Of a stretch of DNA of 64,000 nucleotides, positions 1 through 8,713 are shown in pieces (the stretch's first letter is position 1; each line of letters starts with the position of its first letter). The translations under genes and the position numbers were made by a program. The notes beneath the pieces were generated by a model that saw only the letters and a program-made list of their open reading frames with translations, did not search any database and was not told where the DNA came from. Source of the DNA: JAVVTR01 sp036653535 (lineage in GTDB: Bacteria; Bacteroidota; Bacteroidia; Bacteroidales; P3); contig JAVVTR010000004.1 of assembly GCA_036653535.1 (NCBI GenBank), positions 62,001 to 126,000 of the forward strand, read 5' to 3'.

Positions 1-1908
1 ACCCTCTTGTCCTCGAACACCTTCTAACATTTTATACCCTTTTAAAGCTTTTATCATGCGCAAAGCCTCTATAGAAGATACCGGTGCTAAAGCCGATTGA
101 ATGTCTTTTAATACTTCTATAAAAATTCCACCTAATCCACACAAAACAAGATGACCAAACTTACTTTCTAATTTCACCCCTGCAAATAATTCCATACCAG
201 AAAGCATAGGCTGCATTAAAATGGCCGTGGTATCTTTTATCTGCATCATCCTCTCAAATTCCGTCTTTATGCTTTGCTCGTCTTTCACCCCAAGGGCCAC
301 ACCTCCAACATCCGATTTATGGACAGGGCCAACCACCTTCATTACCAAAGGATACCCCAAGGTTTGAGCCGCTTCTAATGCCATCTCCAAAGTATTCACT
401 ACCGCTTCTCCTGCTCTATCAATACCACAGGCATCTAACAATATTTGTATCTGATCGGGAGGCAAATAACCATCTTTATTTTTCTCTATTACTTTTCTAA
501 TTGCCAATTTATCCAAGCTACTTAAATCATCCGAAGCTTCGTCTATAGTGGGAGCATAAAATGTTTTACCTAAAGCAGTACCTAATACCACTTCGTCCGG
601 AAAATTAATACGTCCCATAGATAGAAATTCATCCAATTCGGGCTTGGCCGTAGTTAAGGATGGAAGTACCGGGAAAATTGGTTTAGCGGAAGTTTTCATT
701 TTTTCGTTTAACAAGCGATACACATCAAAAAGATCAAACAAACCGGGCTTGCCAAATATAACTACCATCGCATCTATTTCGTCAAAATCATTATTACAAG
801 CATCTATAATCATTCCCAATTGTTCGGCCGTACCTGTGGCTAAAAAATCTATGGGATTGCCAACAGAAGATCCGGCAAAAAGCTGGTTCACCAATCCTTT
901 TGTCTTGTCTTTCGATAAACGAGGCACATTCATTTTTGCCTTGGATAAGGCATCGGTAAGCATTACAGCAGGTCCTCCGGCATGCGTAATAATAGCAATA
1001 TTCTTCCCCTGCAATGGTGCATGTTGGAATATTCCGGCCACCGTCATTAATTCTTGGCGCCCATAGCAACGTACAATACCTGCCTTATGAAATAAAGCAT
1101 CTACCGCCACATCCGAACTGGCTAAAGCTCCCGTATGCGAAGAGGCAGCACGAGAACCGGCCTCGGAAGCGCCTGCTTTTATAGCGGCAATACGACAACC
1201 TTTTTTTATTAACGATTGGGCATGTTTAAGTAATTTTTCTGGTTTAGAAATATTTTCTATATATAGTAATTTTACACGAGAACTACGCACAGGATCAAAA
1301 GTTTCGTCTAAATATTCTACAATTTCCTCCACCCCAAGTTGTGCAGAATTACCTACAGAAAACACATGCGAAAAACGCAATCCATTTGGAATGCCTGCTT
1401 CCAGTATAAAAACGATAGTGGCACCAGAACCAGAAATTAAATCGCAACCTTTTTCGTCCAATTCCGGAATAGGACCAGTAAAAATACTATGATGAAATGG
1501 AGTTAAAACCCCTGTACAATTCGGCCCTATTAAAGAGGTTCCGGAAGCATTACACAAGTTCACTATTTTATCTTCCAATAATTTTCCATCTTGACTTTCT
1601 TCGCTAAAGCCGGCCGAAAGTATAATAATGGCTTTGGTGTTTTTTTCTTTCGTAAGAACTTCTACCGTAGCAAGGGTGTATTTAGCGGCAATTGCAATTA
1701 CCGCTAAATCTACCTTCGGCAAATTGTTTACCTCTTTAGTACAAGCAATTCCTTGTATTTTTTCTTCTTTTGGATTTACTACATACAATTTTCCTGTATA
1801 TCCACCATCCAAAATATGTTTTAATATTCTTCCTCCGGGTTTGCTTATATCATTGGAAGCTCCTACTACTACTATAGATTGTGGGGTAAATAATTGCTCG
1901 CTTATCAT
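1..1908 (-). CDS. Acyl-CoA synthetase (ADP-forming), C-terminus cut by window edge
   Basis: The minus strand is open from an ATG at 1908 down to base 1 (636 codons, no stop), so the gene runs off the left edge. It reads as a fused alpha-beta NDP-forming acetyl/acyl-CoA synthetase, which converts acyl-CoA, ADP and phosphate to acid, CoA and ATP. An N-terminal CoA-binding Rossmann domain (VVVGASND, about residues 13-20) is followed by succinyl-CoA-synthetase-like domains. His258, in SHTGALA, aligns with the phosphohistidine of the family. After about residue 470 an ATP-grasp domain begins (GYPLVMKVVGPVHKSDVGG). The visible end (LEGVRGQEG) matches the usual LxGVRG segment near the C-terminus, so roughly 50 residues are probably missing. 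Butyrate kinase lies 12 nt upstream on the same strand, which suggests co-transcription and a shared role in fermentative ATP formation. Confidence 0.9.
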   Translation of the reverse strand, partial: MISEQLFTPQSIVVVGASNDISKPGGRILKHILDGGYTGKLYVVNPKEEKIQGIACTKEVNNLPKVDLAVIAIAAKYTLATVEVLTKEKNTKAIIILSAGFSEESQDGKLLEDKIVNLCNASGTSLIGPNCTGVLTPFHHSIFTGPIPELDEKGCDLISGSGATIVFILEAGIPNGLRFSHVFSVGNSAQLGVEEIVEYLDETFDPVRSSRVKLLYIENISKPEKLLKHAQSLIKKGCRIAAIKAGASEAGSRAASSHTGALASSDVAVDALFHKAGIVRCYGRQELMTVAGIFQHAPLQGKNIAIITHAGGPAVMLTDALSKAKMNVPRLSKDKTKGLVNQLFAGSSVGNPIDFLATGTAEQLGMIIDACNNDFDEIDAMVVIFGKPGLFDLFDVYRLLNEKMKTSAKPIFPVLPSLTTAKPELDEFLSMGRINFPDEVVLGTALGKTFYAPTIDEASDDLSSLDKLAIRKVIEKNKDGYLPPDQIQILLDACGIDRAGEAVVNTLEMALEAAQTLGYPLVMKVVGPVHKSDVGGVALGVKDEQSIKTEFERMMQIKDTTAILMQPMLSGMELFAGVKLESKFGHLVLCGLGGIFIEVLKDIQSALAPVSSIEALRMIKALKGYKMLEGVRGQEG

Positions 1909-1920
1909 TTTTTCTAATTT

Positions 1921-2997
1921 TTAACGATATATTTTCAATTCTATTTCGCCATTATGCAACAGCAATGCATTCATAGCCAATGCCTTCATTTCGTCTTCTC
2001 CCGGATATACGAATACCGGTGCTAAAAAACTAACCTTTTCCTTTAAGGATTCTACAAAAGGTTTCCCATAAGCAATTCCTCCCGTTACCAAAATGGCATC
2101 TACTTTTCCTTTCAATACCGTACTCATAGCACCTATAGATTTAGCAACCTGATATACCATAGCTTCTTGTATTAACGCTGCCTTTTTATCCCCCTCTATA
2201 GCTTTAGTCTCTACTTGATATGCATCATTGGTTCCTAAATAAGCTACATATCCCCCTTGACCGCAAATCATTTTTTTGATCTGAGAGAAAGTATATTTTC
2301 CACTAAAGCAAGCTTTGGCTAATTGCCCTACTGGTAGTCCACCAGAACGTTCCGGAGAAAAAGCGCCATCCCCATCTAAGGCATTATTTACGTCTATCAC
2401 TAAGCCTTTTTCGTGAGCTCCTACACTAATTCCCCCACCCAAATGAGCAACAATAAGGTTTAGTTCCTCATACACTTTACCATGCTCTTTGGCATAAGTC
2501 CGAGCAATCGCTTTTTGATTTAAAGCATGAAAAATAGAAGTGCGTTCAAATGCCGGATGACCCGATATGCGCGCCACCTCTGACATTTCGTCAACTACTA
2601 CTGGATCGGCTATATATGCTTTGGCTCCCTTAATACTTTTTGCCAAATTATCTGCAATCAATCCTCCCAAATTACTGGCATGTTCTCCTTGCACCCCCAT
2701 TCTTAAATCCCGTATCAAGGCTTCATTTACTTCATAAATTCCCGATGCAATAGGCTTAACCAAACCTCCACGCCCTACAATATAAGTAAGTTCATTCACC
2801 TCTATCCCCTCTTCTTTCAAAACTTGCAATATCATATTTTTACGATACTCAAATTGATCGGTAATTTTTTCAAATCCAGCCAACTCCTCTGCCGAATGCT
2901 TAAGATTCTTTTGAAAAATGTTTTGATCTCCACAAAATACAGCAATTTTAGTAGAAGTAGATCCTGGATTAATGCTTAGAATTTTCACGGGCTCCAT
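1921..2997 (-). CDS. buk: Butyrate kinase (or branched-chain fatty acid kinase)
   Basis: This ASKHA-fold kinase interconverts butyryl phosphate plus ADP with butyrate plus ATP. The N-terminal phosphate-1 motif is SINPGSTSTK (residues 8-17). Further family motifs are VGRGGLVKPI, AHLGGGISVGAH and GDGAFSPERSGGLP. At 358 residues it has the normal length. An in-frame ATG 36 nt upstream (3033) would add 12 residues, but the family begins at MEPVKIL, so I chose 2997. It precedes the ADP-forming acyl-CoA synthetase by 12 nt. No phosphate butyryltransferase is visible in the window. Branched-chain acids such as isobutyrate are equally possible substrates. Confidence 0.9.
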   Translation of the reverse strand: MEPVKILSINPGSTSTKIAVFCGDQNIFQKNLKHSAEELAGFEKITDQFEYRKNMILQVLKEEGIEVNELTYIVGRGGLVKPIASGIYEVNEALIRDLRMGVQGEHASNLGGLIADNLAKSIKGAKAYIADPVVVDEMSEVARISGHPAFERTSIFHALNQKAIARTYAKEHGKVYEELNLIVAHLGGGISVGAHEKGLVIDVNNALDGDGAFSPERSGGLPVGQLAKACFSGKYTFSQIKKMICGQGGYVAYLGTNDAYQVETKAIEGDKKAALIQEAMVYQVAKSIGAMSTVLKGKVDAILVTGGIAYGKPFVESLKEKVSFLAPVFVYPGEDEMKALAMNALLLHNGEIELKIYR

Positions 2998-3242
2998 GTT
3001 CTTATTTTTTAACGTTATAAAATCATTGATCAATAAAACAAGGTAAAACTATAGTAAAAAAAAATTTCTTACATAATATAGGCTATATTTAATTGGTCTA
3101 TACTATAATAGTCTAAATTTTCATTTTACAAGTCCACCTCTTAGTTGCTTTTTTATTTAAAAATAGAAGTATTTACTCTTGGTAAAATCTATTTCTAATT
3201 AGGATATTTATATATTTAGAAAGCTTCTTAACTTTATTTAAT

Positions 3243-3281
3243 AAAAAAAGCACTTAATCCAAAAGTGGTAAGTGCTTTTTT
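3243..3281 (-). terminator. Terminator of tRNA-Pro
   Basis: On the minus strand AAAAAAGCACTTA and TAAGTGCTTTTTT form a stem around a 12-nt loop, ending in a T run just 3' of the tRNA. The arm AAAAAAGCACTTAC is shared with the terminator after tRNA-Arg at 59463. Confidence 0.8.
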
Positions 3282-3282
3282 G

Positions 3283-3356
3283 TCGGGATGACAAGATTCG
3301 AACTTGCGACCACACGCCCCCCAGACGCGTACTCTACCGGACTGAGCTACATCCCG
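3283..3356 (-). tRNA. tRNA-Pro (anticodon GGG)
   Basis: The minus strand folds into a full 74-nt cloverleaf. The acceptor stem is CGGGATG/CATCCCG with discriminator A. The D arm is GCTC...GAGT, and the anticodon stem CGCGT/GCGTG (with wobble pairs) encloses loop CTGGGGG, giving anticodon GGG. The T arm is GCAAG-TTCGAAT-CTTGT. CCA is not encoded. It is a single-gene unit between its own promoter (3373-3404) and terminator (3243-3281). Confidence 0.93.
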
Positions 3357-3372
3357 AATCCAATTTCGGTCG

Positions 3373-3404
3373 CAAAGGTAATATATTTTTTTATAACAGC
3401 CAAA
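3373..3404 (-). promoter_or_regulatory. Bacteroidota-type promoter of tRNA-Pro
   Basis: On the minus strand TTTG (3404-3401) is followed after 20 nt by TACCTTTG (3380-3373). This matches the sigma-ABfr pattern TTTG-N19/20-TAnnTTTG. The expected transcription start lies about 12 nt before the tRNA 5' end. Confidence 0.75.
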
Positions 3405-3535
3405 TGCTTTATTTTACTTTAGTTTGCCCCACATACTACCCTCTTTTATATAACGGATCTCTATGTATAAATGTTATTTTGATATACAAACGTTCCATGG
3501 TATAATTCGTTCCTCAACAAATATTTCTCCTACAA

Positions 3536-4201
3536 CTATAATTCTGCAAGCACACTAATTCCACCTCTTACCTTTTCCTCCAACTCCACTTTAATATCTA
3601 CATCCAAAGGAAGAAATAAATCCACTCTGGAACCGAACTTAATAAATCCTAATTCTTGACCATGTATCACCTTATCTTCCTTCTTGGCATACGAAACTAT
3701 TCGCCGAGCCACCGCTCCAGCTATCTGTCGCACCAAAACTTCCTTCCCATCTTTAGTCTTTACCACTACAGTATTTCTTTCATTTAATGAAGAAGATTTA
3801 GGATGCCAAGCCACTAAATATTTACCGGGATGATATAAACAATAGACAATAAGCCCATCTACAGGATATCTATTTACATGAATATTGGCTGGAGACATAA
3901 AAACAGAAATTTTAATTCTATTATCTTTAAAATACTCCGTTTCGTAAACCTCATCTATGTCTACAACTACCCCATCTGCAGGAGAAAGAATAGATTTTTC
4001 TGTTGGAACCGGATATTCCCTCCGAGGCATTCTAAAAAAGGCTATTATGGCAAGCCATAACACAAAACAAAAAGCGGGAATGCCCCATCTTATATATAAA
4101 TTATCGTAAAAAAAGAGAACCAATAAACTCATCAAAATAAGCAATACGCCCATCCAAACTATACTGTTTCTGCCTTCTTTATGTATATAGTATTTTTTCA
4201 T
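3536..4201 (-). CDS. psd: Phosphatidylserine decarboxylase proenzyme
   Basis: Psd converts phosphatidylserine to phosphatidylethanolamine at the inner membrane. The protein is 221 residues, the short form found in Bacteroidota and archaea. Two hydrophobic segments lie at about residues 14-32 and 36-52. The self-cleavage motif is FGSRVD, with predicted cleavage between Gly190 and Ser191; Ser191 becomes the pyruvoyl group. SPADGVV and the HVNRYPVDG segment are also typical. It is the last gene of the rsfS-ftsH-LUD-cdsA-psd run, 21 nt after cdsA, whose CDP-diacylglycerol product feeds the same phospholipid route. Confidence 0.93.
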   Translation of the reverse strand: MKKYYIHKEGRNSIVWMGVLLILMSLLVLFFYDNLYIRWGIPAFCFVLWLAIIAFFRMPRREYPVPTEKSILSPADGVVVDIDEVYETEYFKDNRIKISVFMSPANIHVNRYPVDGLIVYCLYHPGKYLVAWHPKSSSLNERNTVVVKTKDGKEVLVRQIAGAVARRIVSYAKKEDKVIHGQELGFIKFGSRVDLFLPLDVDIKVELEEKVRGGISVLAEL

Positions 4202-4222
4202 TCCATCTTTTTTTTCCCTCTA

Positions 4223-5089
4223 TTATAGAGAGTATAATACTTGGTAAAACCACAAGCACAAAGCCACAGTGGGTGCCGCTATTAAGAGACTATCAAATCT
4301 ATCTAAAACTCCTCCATGCCCAGGCAACAAGCTACCCGAATCTTTCACTTTTACACTACGTTTTAACATGGATTCTATTAAATCGCCTAATACACCAAAA
4401 ATTTCAATCAACAAAGCCAATAGCAACCACATCTCTGTATTTAATTCGATCGCATACAACGACCAAAGATAAGCTATACCTAAGGTGGCTACCAAACCAC
4501 CCAACACCCCTTCCCATGTTTTGGAAGGAGATAATCTTTCACATAATTTATGTTTCCCCAAGGAACGACCTACCAAATATGCAAATACATCACTGGACCA
4601 TATAAGCAAGAAAAAACCAAATAGAATATTAGGATAAGCCCCCCCATCATTGGAAAATGGATTAATAATAAAATTTAGCAAAGCAAAAGGAATCCCTATA
4701 TAAATAGCCCCCGTTAGAGTTACAGCTATATTCTCCATGGGCCTTTCGGCTTTTTTAAACAAAGCACTTATAAATATAAACAAAACACACCATATTATTA
4801 AAGCTGGTAAGCCTATTTCTACTAAACAATAAGCTTCATAACTCCATGGTATGGGAAGCGTTTTTCCACAAAACCAAAAATAGCTTAAGATAGCCAAAAT
4901 ATACATTCCAAAAGTATTGGGATTTAAGCCAACTTTATGCATTAAATTTTGCCATTCGTGCAAACCAATACACATAATTACAAGAAATAAAGCCGCCGTT
5001 GTCCATGCTCCTAAATATATCGCAGCACATAAAACAGCCACTAATACCAATCCTGTTAAACTTCTTGTTATAAGTTCTTTGTTTTTCAC
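4223..5089 (-). CDS. cdsA: Phosphatidate cytidylyltransferase
   Basis: CdsA makes CDP-diacylglycerol from phosphatidate and CTP. The 288-residue protein is almost entirely hydrophobic, with about eight predicted membrane segments. The family signature lies at residues 240-267: SMLKRSVKVKD, then LPGHGGVLDRFD, including the Mg-binding aspartates. It sits 6 nt after the LUD-domain gene and 21 nt before psd, so two successive steps of phosphatidylethanolamine synthesis are co-transcribed. Confidence 0.95.
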   Translation of the reverse strand: MKNKELITRSLTGLVLVAVLCAAIYLGAWTTAALFLVIMCIGLHEWQNLMHKVGLNPNTFGMYILAILSYFWFCGKTLPIPWSYEAYCLVEIGLPALIIWCVLFIFISALFKKAERPMENIAVTLTGAIYIGIPFALLNFIINPFSNDGGAYPNILFGFFLLIWSSDVFAYLVGRSLGKHKLCERLSPSKTWEGVLGGLVATLGIAYLWSLYAIELNTEMWLLLALLIEIFGVLGDLIESMLKRSVKVKDSGSLLPGHGGVLDRFDSLLIAAPTVALCLWFYQVLYSL

Positions 5090-5095
5090 TTTTCC

Positions 5096-5743
5096 TTATT
5101 CTTTCGTTTCAAATTCATCAATCAAAAAAAGGAAAATTTTGTCAGGACCTAAACCGTTTTTTTCGTCCATATCTATATCCGTAATTTTAGATAAACCAGT
5201 CCAAGTGCTAAGCATAGATGGAAAAGGTTGCCGGCTCTCTTTTATTTGCTTTAAGGCGGTTTTCATATCGGGAACCAACTCTCGCATAGTGGCAAAAAAC
5301 AAAAGCACTTCCGCAGAAGCAAATATTTTCCGTCCTACTTGAGAAGAGTCGAATACCATACTTCCGGTTCTTGCCAACAAGTATTTACAAGCACAGCATC
5401 CCACTTTTTTCACAACCGCATCTTTTGGCGAATTTCCATACGACAAACCTGCTGAATGTAAAAGAGTTCCTATGGTTTCATCTCTACAATAGATATTATT
5501 ACTCCAATTTTCTTGCAAACCTAACACATGTAAGCTTTGTATTGCGACACTTACACTTTCACAGTACACAAATTTCCCTCCCATCCTTACAAAATTTTCG
5601 GCAAACAAAATATCTAAGTATTCATTGGTATCGGGCATAATAGAACCTTCCAAATCCAAGTTAGGATAAGGACTTTCTAATGGCGTAATTAAAGCTTCCC
5701 TTATACGTTTAAATATTTTTTCTTTCGGTGTGGTTTCGTCCAT
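5096..5743 (-). CDS. LUD-domain (LutC/YkgG-like) protein
   Basis: This 215-residue cytosolic protein resembles the LUD domain of LutC-type lactate-utilisation proteins. Visible matches are a glycine-rich stretch with a conserved aspartate near the middle and the C-terminal half ending in KIFLFLID. No LutA or LutB partner is nearby, so a lactate role is not supported here. Its ATG overlaps the ftsH stop as TAATG, a sign of translational coupling, and cdsA follows 6 nt later. From memory, this placement between ftsH and cdsA recurs in Bacteroidota. Its biochemical function is unknown. Confidence 0.75.
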   Translation of the reverse strand: MDETTPKEKIFKRIREALITPLESPYPNLDLEGSIMPDTNEYLDILFAENFVRMGGKFVYCESVSVAIQSLHVLGLQENWSNNIYCRDETIGTLLHSAGLSYGNSPKDAVVKKVGCCACKYLLARTGSMVFDSSQVGRKIFASAEVLLFFATMRELVPDMKTALKQIKESRQPFPSMLSTWTGLSKITDIDMDEKNGLGPDKIFLFLIDEFETKE

Positions 5744-8013
5744 TATTCTTTGGAATTTGATTCCGTCAATTCGTCTTTATTTTTATCCGTTTTTTGAACC
5801 TTTTTATCCCCTTTGTCTATCCTACTTGTTTTACTGGATTTTACTTTCTTTTTTACTTCTTCCTTTTCTGTTTTTTCCGACCCCTCAGGACTTACCAATT
5901 CAGTAGACTCTAATGGAATCTCTTTGGTTTCCTTTTTTTCTTTTATGTCCTCTTCTTTCTCTTCTCCTTTATTTTCCTCCCTTTGCGAACCCAGCCAGGC
6001 TTTTTCTTTTAACTCTTCTTCAAAAGGTCGTGGTCCAAATATCTTTTCTAAATCATCTCTGAAAATAACCTCTTTTTCTCTCAACACCTGCGCTAAAATA
6101 TCTAAATTAGCTCTATTAGCACGAAGAATTTGTTTTGCATCTTCATAAGCTTCTTCTATCATCTTTCGCACTTGATTATCTATCAATTCCGATGTTTTTT
6201 CGCTGTATGGCTTTCCAAAAGTATATTCCTGCTGCCCACTCGAATCGTAATAGCTCAAGGTTCCCACTTCTCTATTCATTCCATAATAGGCAACCATCGC
6301 ATAAGCCTGTTTGGATACTTTCTCCAAATCGTTTAAGGCTCCTGTAGATATTTTACCAAAAACCACCTCTTCTGCAGCTCGACCTCCCAGGGTTGCAACC
6401 ATCTCATCGTACATTTGTTCGGTAGTAGTAATTTGTCTTTCCTCCGGCAAATACCATGCGGCACCCAAAGACTTTCCACGAGGGACTATAGTTACCTTTA
6501 CTAATGGATTAGCATAACGCAGCATCCAACTAACCGAAGCATGTCCTGCTTCATGATATGCAATAACATTTTTTTCTTCTACAGAAATAATTTTATTCCT
6601 TCGTTCCAATCCTCCCACTATCCTATCTATGGCATCTAGAAAATCCTGTTTTTCAACATGTTTTTTTGATTTTCTTGCAGCTATCAATGCAGCTTCATTA
6701 CAAACGTTAGCAATATCGGCACCTGAAAATCCTGGAGTTTGTTTGGCCAAAAATACCACATCCACATCTTCCCCTTTTTTAATGGGTTTAATATGCACCT
6801 TAAATATAGCTTTTCTCTCTTCCAAATCGGGTAACTCCACATGAATTTGACGATCAAAACGACCGGCTCTCATTAAAGCCCTATCTAATACATCTGCCCT
6901 ATTAGTAGCAGCCAATATAATAACCCCGCTATTGGTACCAAATCCATCCATCTCGGTTAATAATTGATTCAATGTATTTTCTCTTTCATCATTAGAACCT
7001 GTAAAAGCATTTTTTCCTCTCGCCCTCCCAATAGCATCAATCTCATCTATAAAAATAATACTTGGCGCTTTTTCCTTAGCCATACGGAATAAATCCCTTA
7101 CCCGAGAAGCACCTACTCCTACAAACATCTCCACAAAATCCGATCCGGATATAGAGAAAAATGGCACTTTCGCTTCACCTGCTACCGCCTTTGCCAACAA
7201 GGTTTTTCCTGTTCCGGGAGGGCCAACTAATAGGGCACCTTTGGGTATTTTCCCTCCTAAGTCTGTATACCTTTTAGGATTCTTTAAAAAATCTACAATT
7301 TCCATGATTTCCACCTTGGCCTCGTCCAAACCTGCAACATCATTGAAGGTTACAGTAACATTTGTATCTTTATCGTATAATTGTGCTTTCGATTTTCCGA
7401 AATTAAACATATTCCCAGCTCCACCGCCACCAGCACCTCCTTTGTTAAACATACGAAAGAGAAACACCAACATCAAAACCGTAAAACCTATCCAAAGCAA
7501 CATACTAAATCCACCATCTTCCCAAAAACTTTTCCGCTTTTCCGGAACCGGTTCCACGATGGGAGATGACATAATCTGTTGCTTTTGATAGTCGCTCTTT
7601 CCTACCGTATCCGCTACTTTATTCGCTTCTTGAATCGCTTGCACATCCTTTTGAAAAGCATCCAACGTTAGAAATTTATAAACATAAAACTTTTTATTGC
7701 TTTTACCGTCTTCATTTCTAAATTTAGAATAGGCTGTATCGGAATAAACCTTATCCGTTTTTAAGTAAACTTCTGCAAATTCATTGTTCACCACAATAAT
7801 CTTAGAAACATCTTTCTTTTTGAGTAATTGTTCTACATCATGCAAAGAAGCATCATAACTTTGAGGTTCCCAAAAAGAGGATGAACTAAATTGAAGATAT
7901 AGAAATACAAGTAAGAATAAGGTATAGACCCAATATATACTAAATTTTATCTTCATCTTCTTGCCACCGTTTCCTTTATTAGGCAATTGGGGATTTGTTT
8001 TTTTTTGATTCAT
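5743..8013 (-). CDS. ftsH: ATP-dependent zinc metalloprotease FtsH
   Basis: FtsH is a membrane-anchored AAA+ protease that degrades misfolded membrane proteins and regulatory substrates. Two membrane helices (about 27-42 and 169-186) flank a periplasmic domain. The AAA module has Walker A GPPGTGKT (264-271), Walker B IIFIDE (319-324) and the arginine-finger region RAGRFDR. The peptidase motif HEAGH is at 487-491. The C-terminus (about 680-756) is an unusually long Lys/Glu/Ser-rich tail. The ATG at 8013 gives a short basic cytosolic leader; MKIKFSIYW, 19 codons in, is an alternative start. It lies 14 nt after rsfS. Confidence 0.97.
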   Translation of the reverse strand: MNQKKTNPQLPNKGNGGKKMKIKFSIYWVYTLFLLVFLYLQFSSSSFWEPQSYDASLHDVEQLLKKKDVSKIIVVNNEFAEVYLKTDKVYSDTAYSKFRNEDGKSNKKFYVYKFLTLDAFQKDVQAIQEANKVADTVGKSDYQKQQIMSSPIVEPVPEKRKSFWEDGGFSMLLWIGFTVLMLVFLFRMFNKGGAGGGGAGNMFNFGKSKAQLYDKDTNVTVTFNDVAGLDEAKVEIMEIVDFLKNPKRYTDLGGKIPKGALLVGPPGTGKTLLAKAVAGEAKVPFFSISGSDFVEMFVGVGASRVRDLFRMAKEKAPSIIFIDEIDAIGRARGKNAFTGSNDERENTLNQLLTEMDGFGTNSGVIILAATNRADVLDRALMRAGRFDRQIHVELPDLEERKAIFKVHIKPIKKGEDVDVVFLAKQTPGFSGADIANVCNEAALIAARKSKKHVEKQDFLDAIDRIVGGLERRNKIISVEEKNVIAYHEAGHASVSWMLRYANPLVKVTIVPRGKSLGAAWYLPEERQITTTEQMYDEMVATLGGRAAEEVVFGKISTGALNDLEKVSKQAYAMVAYYGMNREVGTLSYYDSSGQQEYTFGKPYSEKTSELIDNQVRKMIEEAYEDAKQILRANRANLDILAQVLREKEVIFRDDLEKIFGPRPFEEELKEKAWLGSQREENKGEEKEEDIKEKKETKEIPLESTELVSPEGSEKTEKEEVKKKVKSSKTSRIDKGDKKVQKTDKNKDELTESNSKE

Positions 8014-8027
8014 TTAATTTACTTGAT

Positions 8028-8708
8028 TTATTCTTCTTCCTGATAATGTTCTATAATAGCATCGCCCCATAATTCTTCCAAACGATAGTGCATACGCACC
8101 GCATCTATAAATACGTGTACCACTACTCCACCATAATCTAAAAGTATCCATTCTGCATTAGCTTTTCCCTCTATATGTATAGGTTCTATTTGTAATTTCT
8201 TATACACTTCTTCTTCTACCCCATCGGCAATAGCATTCACCTGCGTTCCAGAAGCCGCTTCACAAATAACAAAAAAATCAAAAGAAGAACCTATAATAGA
8301 ACGCATATCCATACTTAGCATGCGATGAGCCTTTTTATTCCCCATAGCATCCACTATACATTTTACTAAATCTAAAGGATAGGAATCTTTTGTTTTTGCC
8401 ATTGATTTACGAACTTTCCTTTCCGTTGACTTCCCATCTTTGCTTGCTTTAACAGTCTTAGACGCCGAAGTACATTTTGCCTTCTGAACTTTGTCCTTTG
8501 GTTTTTTTTCACTCCCTACTTTATCCGTTTTCTTTACCTTAAGTTCTTTAATGGTCGGTTCTTTTTCTGCCTTCGCTTTCTGGATGGTTTTGCTAAGCTT
8601 TTCAATGTTTTTAGCAGTTTTAACCCTTCCTGCCTTTTCCTCCACCTGAGGTGCTTTTTCCAAAGTCTCTTTTTGTTTTTTTACCTCTGTCATATTTTCT
8701 TTTACCAT
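8028..8708 (-). CDS. rsfS: Ribosomal silencing factor RsfS with Lys-rich N-terminal extension
   Basis: RsfS (iojap/YbeB family) binds ribosomal protein L14 and blocks subunit joining in starvation. The family domain occupies the last 110 residues (from PLDLVKCIVDAMG to ELWGDA). The first 100 or so residues are a low-complexity Lys/Glu/Thr-rich extension absent from the usual 105-130 residue family members. The open frame extends up to 8768, which would overlap rfbD. The ATG at 8708 leaves a 5-nt gap after the rfbD stop and is preferred; ATG 8693 is also possible. It heads the ftsH-LUD-cdsA-psd operon. Confidence 0.85.
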   Translation of the reverse strand: MVKENMTEVKKQKETLEKAPQVEEKAGRVKTAKNIEKLSKTIQKAKAEKEPTIKELKVKKTDKVGSEKKPKDKVQKAKCTSASKTVKASKDGKSTERKVRKSMAKTKDSYPLDLVKCIVDAMGNKKAHRMLSMDMRSIIGSSFDFFVICEAASGTQVNAIADGVEEEVYKKLQIEPIHIEGKANAEWILLDYGGVVVHVFIDAVRMHYRLEELWGDAIIEHYQEEE

Positions 8709-8713
8709 ATATT

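Noticed and set aside
644..1924. Several ORFs of 90-140 codons over the left end
   Set aside because: They lie in other frames of the acyl-CoA synthetase, which is open across the whole 1.9 kb and has clear domain motifs.
3272..3505. 77-codon plus-strand ORF starting MLFCRDDKIRTCDH
   Set aside because: It is antisense to tRNA-Pro. This IRTCDH-like peptide is a well-known false prediction over tRNA genes.
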